Source: Phoronis ovalis (lineage: Eukaryota; Phoronida; Phoronidae). From it: a DNA stretch of 18,831 nucleotides. The notes under the pieces were generated by a model, which ran no database searches, was not told the origin of the DNA, and worked only from the letters and a program-made list of their open reading frames with translations. The stretch is from assembly GCA_028565635.1 (NCBI GenBank), contig JAOXYB010047613.1:8004-26834 (forward strand). Reading direction: 5' to 3'. The position numbers and the translations under genes are program-made. Position 1 is the stretch's first letter, and the number at the start of each line of letters is the position of its first letter. Below are positions 9,601 through 14,998 of this stretch, piece by piece.

Positions 9601-10629
9601 GTGATTTTATGGGCTAATCAATTGCGAACTTCGGAGAGATAAACCTTGCTATGAAATTTGTGGAGGAATGAAGAAGAAGAGTTATTTGTTATCTTCTGCT
9701 TTTGGTAACCTTTATTAATATGCCACGTGATTTAATTAGTATATGTTTTATTTTAGTATAATGCATCAAATCGTAACATCAGTCCAGTGCAATGACGTCT
9801 TCACACCAATCAGGATTGTGATGAATGAAAGAAAACGTTTTCGTGCGGGCCGTAAAAGTCGTTTCCGTGGCATTTATCGTGAATTGCTGTATCTCACAAT
9901 TACTTCCTGTGGAAAGGAAAACATTGATCATGGTTTGTAGCATTCATTTATTATGCCAATTGGTTCTGTGAGATATCTGCTAATCCGTATATATTGAAAA
10001 TAATTATTTTACACTAAAATGCAGGGAAGGGTGAATTGCAAATTTTTTATTGAGCATGACTTAATCATGCATCTCATTAAAGTTTTCACCTTCTTCATAT
10101 AATATAAACTGATTGGTGTAATGAAATAAACCCAGTTGATCTCAATTCATAGCGTTCAATCCCCACAACTCTGCATGCCAGCACAAACCATTCTTAATTA
10201 ATGTAGAAAATTAGATTTGTGTTGCTGTGCCAACTTAATAGCATAGCTGTCAAGTCTACCATTGGAAATGTGGGAATCCCGTTTTGTAGCTGAAAATACT
10301 GAATCTCCAACTCAAAAATTCTGCAACTTGACAGTTCAGTGTCTCTGTAATGATTTTTACAGTTTTATATTCTCTTGTTGGGTAAAGTCTAAAGTATTAA
10401 TTTAGGGGGAAAGGGCAACTATTACTGCTAGAAGCTATCAACTGTATCTACTAAAAACAATAAAACTTATAGTTATCATCTTTCATTTTCAGATGCATTT
10501 GACCGGGAATTCAAGTTGGCATTTAAGAAACTGAACCCACGTCAGATTGCTCGTATGCAACAGAATGATAAACCTCCTAGTGCCGCAGTAATCTGGTGTA
10601 GAAAAGTCTTTGGGGATCTAGACTTATAA
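484..10629 (+). CDS. DENND4: DENND4/Crag-type Rab guanine-nucleotide exchange factor, C-terminal part (11 exons)
   Basis: Spliced CDS: 484-618, 957-2666, 3021-3252, 3658-3709, 7138-7468, 7849-8056, 8598-8748, 8933-9134, 9539-9596, 9757-9932, 10493-10629. All ten junctions keep phase, and the sum is 1129 full residues plus one partial codon and a TAA stop. Recognition rests on family-typical blocks recalled from human DENND4[10 protein letters not shown] followed by DDSNLNT inside a CxxC...CxxC zinc-ribbon-like segment, [33 protein letters not shown], and the final DAFDREFK...[16 protein letters not shown]4 proteins are known Rab10 exchange factors (Crag in flies, which also binds calmodulin) acting in post-Golgi and basolateral trafficking. 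The catalytic DENN module is N-terminal and outside the window, so only the regulatory and C-terminal part is seen. A tetraspanin gene is nested antisense in the intron 3710-7137. Assignment to 4A, 4B or 4C is not possible. Confidence 0.93.
619..956 (+). other. DENND4 intron
   Basis: Bounded by gtgagt and ctcacag. AT-rich; nothing else seen. A downstream frame opens in it at 872, but it is not supported as coding. Confidence 0.75.
957..2666 (+). CDS. DENND4: DENND4 exon 2 of window, large Ser-rich disordered exon
   Basis: Acceptor ctcacag before 957 and donor TTTTG|gtgagt at 2667; phases 1 in and 1 out. It holds 569 full codons, rich in Ser, Asn, Asp and Pro with many SP/TP pairs, so it is probably disordered and phosphorylated. 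Short repeated motifs occur: SVFG twice, then LFGS twice. A basic patch, KSWFRRGG, sits near 2111-2134. A possible amphipathic helix at about 2390-2455 ([20 protein letters not shown]) follows. The open frame extends upstream of 957, but that part (872-956) is intron: the splice site and phase fit exon 484-618. The exon length is notable beside its short neighbours. Confidence 0.9.
2667..3020 (+). other. DENND4 intron
   Basis: Bounded by gtgagt and tttacag. Open frames at 2674-2934 and 2870-3020 show no family likeness and break the required phase. Nothing else seen. Confidence 0.8.
3021..3252 (+). CDS. DENND4: DENND4 exon 3 of window, zinc-ribbon-like first half
   Basis: Acceptor ttgtttacag before 3021 and donor AAG|gtaatt at 3253; it enters with two bases of a Gly codon and leaves with two bases. 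The product has [18 protein letters not shown], then [12 protein letters not shown], then a CTRCSKC cluster and DEEIMAGW...DDSNLNT. The closely spaced cysteines pair with CQFC from the next exon, a layout typical of a zinc ribbon. This is one of the most conserved DENND4 regions outside the DENN module. The open frame continues upstream through intron and should not be used. Confidence 0.93.
3253..3657 (+). other. DENND4 intron
   Basis: Bounded by gtaatt and ttttgcag. AT-rich, no feature seen. Confidence 0.8.
3658..3709 (+). CDS. DENND4: DENND4 exon 4 of window, second zinc-ribbon knuckle
   Basis: A 52-bp exon, acceptor attttgcag before 3658 and donor AAAG|gtaaga at 3710. It starts by finishing an AG|C serine codon and reads [17 protein letters not shown], ending on a codon boundary. 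The two cysteines complete the CxxC pair opened in the previous exon. It is too short for an ORF search; the family pattern NLNT-x-C-x-FC identifies it. Confidence 0.88.
4090..5115 (-). CDS. Tetraspanin, CCG-motif, peripherin/RDS-like layout
   Basis: A complete 341-residue protein on one exon. Four hydrophobic segments lie at about residues 20-43, 62-84, 112-135 and 259-283. The large extracellular loop has CCG at 173-175 and ESCC at 197-200, plus Cys 207, 214, 224 and 243. It has NxS/T sites at 178, 189, 220 and 234. N-terminal Cys 6, 7 and 9 and the membrane-edge Cys 111-112 suit palmitoylation. The loop between segments 2 and 3 is long and basic, as in peripherin/RDS-type members; this subgroup is an inference. 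The C-tail carries YNEL (306-309), a YxxPhi-type sorting motif, and ends DSV, which fits a class III PDZ ligand. Tetraspanins organise membrane microdomains with integrins and other partners; the specific partner is unknown. The start is the first ATG after the predicted 5'UTR splice. The gene is nested in a DENND4 intron on the opposite strand. Confidence 0.92.
   Translation of the reverse strand: MTSVSCCSCWQWPKELQLKLVYINGIFALVYIPLCIILTSITLTKNAMKILLPLNISIAEDTIKFIIVIVGVGILMAIWFLLRLRAVNYTIKFRLRTELEVKPKVGRRYACCFSLHFILFGLTLIFYGLIMLFLVNSYNTIQYRDNTEFLLESLKSRKVNNQAWDDFQRASACCGVFNFTEYSTSTSANKSGNFVPESCCSTVDRECRSGRLHCTFQIVNKTQCFIDAENLNFNSSFLNTNGCLPYFEDWIDNNFKPYFGAMVLFIFYDICVSLIFTSCMVICRRVKPPKPMKDSRNLPNTDIWDYNELSMDDAYTGTSELGLKRGISTEQMVQSKNTDSV
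5116..5243 (-). other. Predicted 5'UTR part of the tetraspanin coding exon
   Basis: Read on the minus strand, tattttctag lies just upstream of 5243 and looks like a 3' splice site, followed by 128 nt to the ATG. No in-frame ATG was preferred over the one at 5115. The evidence is splice-site shape only. Confidence 0.4.
5244..6232 (-). other. Predicted tetraspanin 5'UTR intron
   Basis: AT-rich with no coding signal. A 76-codon open frame at 5731-5961 (-) is made of low-complexity AT-rich codons and is treated as chance. Confidence 0.35.
6233..6240 (-). other. Predicted 5'UTR donor site of the tetraspanin gene
   Basis: On the minus strand the sequence is ACCTG|gtaagt, a near-perfect donor with the exon ending at 6235. 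Paired with the acceptor at about 5244 it would make a 991-bp 5'UTR intron. The first exon would then start between about 6240 and 6350. Confidence 0.4.
6340..6450 (-). promoter_or_regulatory. Promoter-like region with CRE and octamer
   Basis: TGACGTCA, the full palindromic CREB/ATF site, is at 6351-6358. An octamer ATGCAAAT (POU-type) is at 6438-6445. The cluster lies about 0.1-0.2 kb upstream of the predicted donor of the minus-strand tetraspanin, where its promoter would be expected. Assignment to this gene is inferred from position; an intronic enhancer of DENND4 is the alternative. Confidence 0.35.
7138..7468 (+). CDS. DENND4: DENND4 exon 5 of window, Ser-rich linker
   Basis: Acceptor ctaattttag before 7138 and donor GCTG|gtatgt at 7469. 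It starts in phase 0, as required after the previous exon, and ends with one extra base. The 110 codons are low complexity, rich in Ser, Asp, Gly and His, with [19 protein letters not shown] as a recognisable piece. It is probably disordered and phosphorylated. It follows the 3.4-kb intron that holds the antisense tetraspanin. Confidence 0.85.
7469..7848 (+). other. DENND4 intron
   Basis: Bounded by gtatgt and tttcttag. AT-rich; short open frames on both strands overlap the next exon as shadows. Nothing else seen. Confidence 0.75.
7849..8056 (+). CDS. DENND4: DENND4 exon 6 of window
   Basis: Acceptor catttcttag before 7849 and donor GGACA|gtaagt at 8057; two bases in, two bases out. It encodes 68 full codons including [24 protein letters not shown] and a basic run HRRRRRSG. 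The frame is fixed by both flanking exons. An upstream AG at 7826-7827 was not chosen because it breaks the phase. Confidence 0.8.
8057..8597 (+). other. DENND4 intron
   Basis: Bounded by gtaagt and aatttag. It contains a short direct similarity, caatagact near 8414 and 8460, of no clear meaning. Nothing else seen. Confidence 0.75.
8598..8748 (+). CDS. DENND4: DENND4 exon 7 of window, ends at a GC donor
   Basis: Acceptor attaatttag before 8598. The product reads [20 protein letters not shown], then a segment ending HPIIFWNL. The exon ends at AACTTG|gcaagt, a GC donor that otherwise matches the U1 consensus. This placement joins FWNL directly to IWYCKRL of the next exon, as in other DENND4 proteins. 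No GT nearby keeps the frame and the conserved junction. Confidence 0.88.
8749..8932 (+). other. GC-AG intron of DENND4
   Basis: A 184-bp intron starting gcaagt and ending tttttttgtag. The donor is GC, but all other donor positions match the U1 consensus, which is usual for GC-AG introns. Frame and conserved residues on both sides fix the boundary. Confidence 0.82.
8933..9134 (+). CDS. DENND4: DENND4 exon 8 of window
   Basis: Acceptor ctttttttgtag before 8933 and donor ACTT|gtaagt at 9135. Phase 0 in, phase 1 out, 67 full codons. It reads [19 protein letters not shown] and later [20 protein letters not shown]. These are strongly DENND4-like. A longer open frame covering 8901-9215 on this strand is in another frame and is a shadow. 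Confidence 0.92.
9135..9538 (+). other. DENND4 intron
   Basis: Bounded by gtaagt and tttttcag with a strong pyrimidine tract. Nothing else seen. Confidence 0.8.
9539..9596 (+). CDS. DENND4: DENND4 micro-exon 9 of window
   Basis: A 58-bp exon with a long pyrimidine tract and tttttcag before 9539 and donor AGAAG|gtaagt at 9597. It reads [19 protein letters not shown] across its edges. Phase 1 in and two bases out exactly bridge the neighbouring exons, which is the main support. Confidence 0.8.
9757..9932 (+). CDS. DENND4: DENND4 exon 10 of window
   Basis: Acceptor ttattttag before 9757 and donor CATG|gtttgt at 9933. It encodes 58 full codons including [14 protein letters not shown], a basic stretch, [12 protein letters not shown] and GKENIDHD. 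All are typical of the DENND4 C-terminal region. Confidence 0.92.
9933..10492 (+). other. DENND4 intron
   Basis: Bounded by gtttgt and tttcattttcag. AT-rich, nothing else seen. Confidence 0.8.
10493..10629 (+). CDS. DENND4: DENND4 terminal coding exon
   Basis: Acceptor tttcattttcag before 10493; TAA stop at 10627-10629. It reads [19 protein letters not shown] and ends [16 protein letters not shown]. The DAFDRE start and the PPS...CRK-F-G ending are the expected DENND4 C-terminus, so the gene is complete at this end. Confidence 0.93.
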
Positions 10630-11329
10630 AATATTCTTGCTACCAATTTCTTGTATATGAGCTTGATCAATCTACAACTCTTATTTCTAGAAATTCAGAC
10701 TAGATTTGATCATATATTATGTTTAGTATTGTCGTATTTGCTGTCATTTATGGGGTCATTTACTCTGTTTTATATTTTGATCAAATTTATATAAAACTGT
10801 ACAAAAAAGTTATTTGATTATGTCACTGGCCCAAGACGAGAATAGAATGTCTTCACAGTAGAGCTGGTGCAAAGCAAATATCAAAAATATATCATTAAGA
10901 GCTGTCCCAGAAAAAACTATGAAAACTAAATTTCAGTGTTTTCAAAAATAACCCTTTTTATGTGCTTTGTTCACAAACATGTGTACCATTCACTGATTTC
11001 AGTCAGATCACCCAGATTAAAATATCAGATTTCAATTGATCAATTAGAGTCGAAATGTATTTGGCAAATTATAAAATAACTTTGCTCTCTTTTTTATGAT
11101 CGTAATATAGAAAGTGTCATTTTATTTCACATAATTGATCAAAGTGTATATGTTACTGTTTGTATATACTATGCTTATCTGTTTAAGTTCAAGTTAATTT
11201 GTATTAAATATAACATTGTCGTATGTGTCTGAGCCTTATGTAAGCAACATTATGGCTACCAACAACTAAGTTGGAGGTCACTGATATTGATCTTGTATAT
11301 AAGACTATTCTTTTCTCTCGCTCACAAAA
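10630..11329 (+). other. DENND4 3'UTR and intergenic DNA
   Basis: Follows the DENND4 stop. There is no clean AATAAA in the first 0.7 kb; ATTAAA variants occur at 11016-11021 and 11203-11208, and either could serve as the polyadenylation signal. The transcript end cannot be fixed from sequence alone. Confidence 0.5.
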
Positions 11330-11625
11330 CATGTCTTTGATAATCAGAAAGTACAAAACTTGACCTTGGATCAGCATGTTTGCTAGGTTCTGGAGATGAA
11401 CATTTGAAGTGAAAACAATGGTAGCCACCTTCGGTTCAAAATGGCTGCCATGTGACAACATTTGCCGTGATAACTCAGAAAGTACTGGACCAATTTCCAC
11501 GAATTTAAACTAATGTGGATCAAAATGTTTCAGATGTTTGCTAGGTTCAGGAAATAAAAATATGTAGATGGAAAATTTGGTGGCCATATTGAATCCAAAA
11601 TGGCTGCCATGTAAAAAACTTTGTA
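11330..11625. repeat. Diverged tandem repeat, about 158-bp unit
   Basis: Three ordered landmarks recur. gataa(t/ct)cagaaagtac is at about 11338 and 11469. gtttgctaggttc is at about 11378 and 11536. caaaatggctgccatg is at about 11437 and 11596. The last two recur 158-159 bp apart, so this is one duplicated unit with a partial third, not scattered words. The first spacing is shorter (131 bp), showing an indel. A minus-strand open frame at 11204-11500 falls inside the repeat and is not a gene. Confidence 0.75.
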
Positions 11626-11815
11626 TTAGAAGTCATGTACACTAAATACAACACTAAATCTTTAGTCATTTTACATAATTATATCTTTACAGAAGTGCTA
11701 GCTGTAGAGCTTGTTTGTTATTCTCCAAAAAAAAAAATTTAAAGCAGTCATTTCAGGAAATGCAAAACTACAGTAATTGGTGTTCAACATTATAGAAAGA
11801 GGATAATAGAAGAAG

Positions 11816-12265
11816 TTAAATATTTTGCAATAATTGTCCCATTACTGGATATATACCGGGGCCGGGGAGATTGATCAATCGTGTCATTGCAGAACATTTT
11901 AGTCTGTAAATACACTGAATACCGTTTCTTAGTATAAGGACAAAGATATAGAAAAAAATACCAACTATAAATGTTGCATTACCACACATTAATGCATAAT
12001 AAAATTGAGTTGAGTATTTTATTTTAGTTGGAAAGGAATGTTTAAAATAATATAAGTTTCTCGGACAGTAGACAAGAGTGCTTGTTACACAGTTACCGTA
12101 TGCCATATAGTTCAAGGTGTAGCGGCATTTCCAGGGTTTGATAGAAGTACAATCTGTTTTAATTCTCAGTTTAATGAAGTTTTCAAATAATTGGTTATAC
12201 AAGAATGAAAAAAAAAGCAGTAAACCAATTTTTCTGTTGTCGCAATTAAAATGTAATTTAAAGAT
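11816..12265 (-). CDS. Orphan open frame with one hydrophobic segment; doubtful
   Basis: An uninterrupted frame of 149 codons plus TAA, unusually long for this AT-rich DNA. The first in-frame ATG is at 12104-12106 and would give 96 residues; anything earlier needs a splice acceptor, and only a poor one (aattaaaacag) was seen. The peptide has spaced cysteines (CTSIKPWKC, then GNC, then YC) before a hydrophobic segment, NATFIVGIFFYIFVLIL, and a basic, Cys-containing tail ending in LPGPGIYPVMGQLLQNI. I do not recognise a family. It could be the last exon of a small membrane protein gene or a chance frame. Confidence 0.28.
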   Translation of the reverse strand: MFKLHFNCDNRKIGLLLFFSFLYNQLFENFIKLRIKTDCTSIKPWKCRYTLNYMAYGNCVTSTLVYCPRNLYYFKHSFPTKIKYSTQFYYALMCGNATFIVGIFFYIFVLILRNGIQCIYRLKCSAMTRLINLPGPGIYPVMGQLLQNI

Positions 12266-12295
12266 TCACGTTTAAAAGATTAAACAGTAGTGGTA

Positions 12296-12360
12296 CCTGC
12301 AGTGCCGGGCCCCGGGATGGCATAAAATTACAGCGCCGCCGTTTGGTGGCGCCTTAACCC
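12296..12360. repeat. GC-rich block with inverted repeats
   Basis: In otherwise AT-rich DNA this block holds ccgggccccggg at 12305-12316 and a hairpin: gcgccgcc (12333-12340), a gttt loop, then ggtggcgc (12345-12352), with one mismatch. It is either part of a dispersed repeat or a CpG-rich promoter fragment. No coding or tRNA-like structure is evident. Confidence 0.45.
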
Positions 12361-12903
12361 AATATCTAGGTGTCATGGTTGCACTACACTAAATAGTTTC
12401 TTTAGCGAAATCTTTAAAAAAATGTTCTGGGTGCATACATGGTCTGGGTAGGTTCCGTACCGTCTAATAGGCGTTAATATGCATACCATTAGACAGAGCA
12501 CGAAGAGTTCTCGGAGACATAACTATTTTTGTCTTTGTTTACCTACCGGTTTGCTCATTGGCCGGTGATCGATTAATACGCATGCACTATTTTCACTTCA
12601 GAATCAAGGTTCCGCACTCGAAATCCAATATTAGTTTTGCTAGTGAAAATTGAAAACTTTTAAAAACTAGAACAAACAAGGATAAAAAAAATATTTAATC
12701 CCAGATGTCGGTGAGAGTTTGGTAATATTTGTATTTAATTTCGAAATATGTCAATTCCCCATTATAACGGACGGGTGAATTAGTGGTGCTCGTGATTATG
12801 ACAATATGGCGGTCAGGTCAGATTACCACAACAATGCAAGCTATGGTTCAGGAAGTCATTTGACTTATCAGGATAACAATTGCGTTCTTCGGCGTGTAGG
12901 CTG

Positions 12904-12911
12904 TATATAAA
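12904..12911 (+). promoter_or_regulatory. TATA box of the ZIP gene (predicted)
   Basis: TATATAAA followed by GCGG, 183 bp before the ATG. A start site about 30 bp downstream would give an unspliced 5'UTR of about 160 nt. A core similar to a metal response element (TGCACCC on the minus strand, 12429-12435) lies 0.5 kb upstream, but a single short match is weak. Confidence 0.4.
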
Positions 12912-13093
12912 GCGGACTCGTGATATTATGTTATAATTAAGCGGTGAAAAGGTGGATATAAACCTAGTAATTTTGCCGTATCAGATTGACTAAAAAGACC
13001 TGCAAAAAGCAGTCTGTACTGTCTGTAGTATCATTAGATAATTAATTGAAATCGCTGTAAAATATTGAGGATTGTGACAAATCGACTGTAAAC

Positions 13094-14242
13094 ATGGCTT
13101 TACCAGTTTGGGCAACGAAGGTGCTGGTGCTACTATCGTTATTTGTATTGACATTTGCTTTTAGTATGATTCCAATTAAAGTTATGAAAGTGGCACGAAA
13201 AGCATTAGATCCAACAAAAAAACACAGATATAAAAGTGCTATCAGCTTCTGCAGTTGTTACGCAGCTGGTGTATTTTTAGCCACGTGTTTGTTAGATTTA
13301 TTCCCTGAAGTGCGTGATAAGCTGACTACAGCTTTTGACCAGTATGAAATCTACAGCTCGTTTCCGTTTGCTGAATTTGTTATGGTGTTTGGTTTATTTT
13401 TGATTTTGTTAATTGAACAAATTGTGCTGTTTGCTAAAGAACGTCACAGTGATGATCATGAACATAAACCGTTACTGTTGCCCAAAGAGCGTTCCCGTAG
13501 TAATAGTCTGCATAGTAGACATGGTGATTTCCAAAGAAGTTTATCCATAGGAATCCGTGATGAACCAATTCTTAACAACCAATCAAATGCAAGCACAACT
13601 TCTTTGGCAGGATCTTCTTATGGACATGAAAATTCAATGGCTGATAGCGAAGTTGGTTTTATAAGAGACACTGGCCATGAAGGACATTCACATGGATATG
13701 ATTATTCGATTCACCAGGACCAAAGTTCTCATTCTGTTGTTCGCTCATTAGTGATGTTGTTAGCATTGTCATTACATTCTATTTTTGAGGGATTGGCAGT
13801 CGGCTTGCAAGGATCAAACACTGAAGTATTACAAATTTTTGCTGCATTAACACTACATAAATCTATTTTAGCTTTTAGTTTAGGTATAAATTTAGTGCAG
13901 AGCAAATTAAGTTTCTGGGCCATAGTGCGAGCAAATTTATTATTCTGCATCACTGCCCCTATTGGTATTGCCATAGGTATAGGTGTTTTAGATTTGGCCA
14001 GTAATAAAGAAAGTAATTTGACAAGTGGCGTGCTTCAAGGTATTGCATGTGGAACATTCCTTTACATTACATTTTTTGAAGTTTTGCCCCATGAATTTAA
14101 TAACTCTGAACATAGATTATTAAAAGTTTTGTTTTTAGTGCTAGGTTTTGGTACTGTAACGGCTATTATGTTTATAAATCCTGATAAACCACATCCTAGA
14201 TATGTAACTATTGATAATCACACAGTTTGTGATGGATGTTAA
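13094..14242 (+). CDS. SLC39A1: ZIP zinc transporter, SLC39A1/2/3 type
   Basis: A complete intronless CDS of 382 residues. Eight hydrophobic segments fit the ZIP fold: about 9-30, 48-68, 92-114, 216-237, 246-268, 275-299, 313-332 and 343-361. Segment 4 has the metal-site motif HSIFEGLAVGLQ (H228, E232), segment 5 has LTLHKSILAFSLG (H255), and segment 7 is followed by FFEVLPHEF. The loop between segments 3 and 4 (about 115-215) is long and has two His-rich patches, HSDDHEH and GHEGHSHG, which could sense or deliver zinc. The protein is longer than human ZIP1 (about 324), mostly because of this loop. The family imports Zn2+ into the cytosol, usually at the plasma membrane. ZIP1, 2 and 3 cannot be separated here, so the symbol is approximate. 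ATG 13094 places the first membrane segment correctly. Confidence 0.95.
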   Translation: MALPVWATKVLVLLSLFVLTFAFSMIPIKVMKVARKALDPTKKHRYKSAISFCSCYAAGVFLATCLLDLFPEVRDKLTTAFDQYEIYSSFPFAEFVMVFGLFLILLIEQIVLFAKERHSDDHEHKPLLLPKERSRSNSLHSRHGDFQRSLSIGIRDEPILNNQSNASTTSLAGSSYGHENSMADSEVGFIRDTGHEGHSHGYDYSIHQDQSSHSVVRSLVMLLALSLHSIFEGLAVGLQGSNTEVLQIFAALTLHKSILAFSLGINLVQSKLSFWAIVRANLLFCITAPIGIAIGIGVLDLASNKESNLTSGVLQGIACGTFLYITFFEVLPHEFNNSEHRLLKVLFLVLGFGTVTAIMFINPDKPHPRYVTIDNHTVCDGC

Positions 14243-14258
14243 GTAACAACTGTTGGAT

Positions 14259-14266
14259 ATTGAATT
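14259..14266. repeat. Left target-site duplication of the MITE
   Basis: ATTGAATT directly abuts CCCAGGG and is identical to 14650-14657. Confidence 0.78.
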
Positions 14267-14649
14267 CCCAGGGATTCTCTTAGTGTATGGAGCTGACAGA
14301 GATGTGCCGCTGGTTTGAGACACCTTTTTTGACAAATTTATTATATTTCAGGGTGTCTTTCATGGTTGGGTGGTATATATTTTGAGTATAGTTTTTGAGA
14401 CCCAGTCAAGAAGTATTTTGGAAAGGTATATTTTGGATCTATTTTTCAAGCAAAATAGTGAACAATGTCTAATGAAACAAATAACGAATGCGCTGTACAC
14501 TATTTATGACATCGGATGTTGATTCCACATGTCGACTGCTGGTATATTTCGGCGTCCAAATTTCCACATTTTTGGTATAGAGCTAGTCCCAAAATTTTAC
14601 CATCAGTGGCACACCCCCACCCCATAATATACCCAAAAGATCCCCTGGG
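14267..14649. mobile_element. Non-autonomous DNA transposon (MITE) with 8-bp target duplication
   Basis: The left end CCCAGGG (14267-14273) mirrors the right end CCCTGGG (14643-14649). The inverted match continues inward, with diverged bases, to gatgtgcc at 14301-14308 and its mirror ggcacac at 14608-14614, 34-35 bp from each end. The element is flanked by the exact direct repeat ATTGAATT (14259-14266 and 14650-14657). That gives a 383-bp element with no ORF. An 8-bp duplication fits hAT and a few other superfamilies; the family is not assigned. It sits in the probable ZIP 3'UTR. Confidence 0.8.
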
Positions 14650-14657
14650 ATTGAATT
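14650..14657. repeat. Right target-site duplication of the MITE
   Basis: ATTGAATT directly follows CCCTGGG and is identical to 14259-14266. Confidence 0.78.
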
Positions 14658-14978
14658 TCTGATTTTATTGTAATAATTGATATTGCTATACTTGTTATTT
14701 GAAGCAGGCAAATAAGACTGCAGATGCTGAGTAATCGAGTAAGGTTCTTTCATATCGACAACTTTCCTGTTAACTCTATAGTTAGCACTTGATGTACTTT
14801 GTGGGTATATTATGTCTTTCTATTGCGAGTCTCCAATATTTTCCATGTCACAGCTTTTATGTTTAGAATCATTTTTTGCATTGACAATGGACATGGTTAT
14901 TTGTTGTTATGCAGTATTGGTTTTATTAATATATCTATACTTTTAAAAAGTGTCCAATTGATGCTCATAAGATGTAAC

Positions 14979-14984
14979 AATAAA
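14979..14984 (+). other. Polyadenylation signal AATAAA (ZIP, predicted)
   Basis: The canonical hexamer, on the gene's strand about 740 nt after the stop. A T/G-containing stretch follows. Supported by position only. Confidence 0.4.
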
Positions 14985-14998
14985 AGATAATACAGTAT

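Larger units (their letters stand above)
12266..13093 (+). other. Region upstream of the ZIP gene
   Basis: It holds the GC-rich block, then a less AT-rich stretch with scattered CpGs (about 12440-12640), an inverted repeat gtctaat (12462-12468) with attagac (12488-12494), a TATA box at 12904-12911 and the probable ZIP 5'UTR. No coding exon was identified. Confidence 0.5.
14243..14998 (+). other. Predicted ZIP 3'UTR
   Basis: From the TAA stop to an AATAAA at 14979-14984, the first canonical polyadenylation signal seen after the stop. A non-autonomous DNA transposon lies within it. An earlier, non-canonical end is possible. Confidence 0.45.

Noticed and set aside
11204-11500. 98-residue minus-strand frame
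   Set aside because: It falls inside the tandem repeat; the frame is a by-product of repeat sequence.
12429-12435. Metal-response-element-like core near the ZIP gene
   Set aside because: A single seven-base degenerate match 0.66 kb from the ATG is expected by chance.
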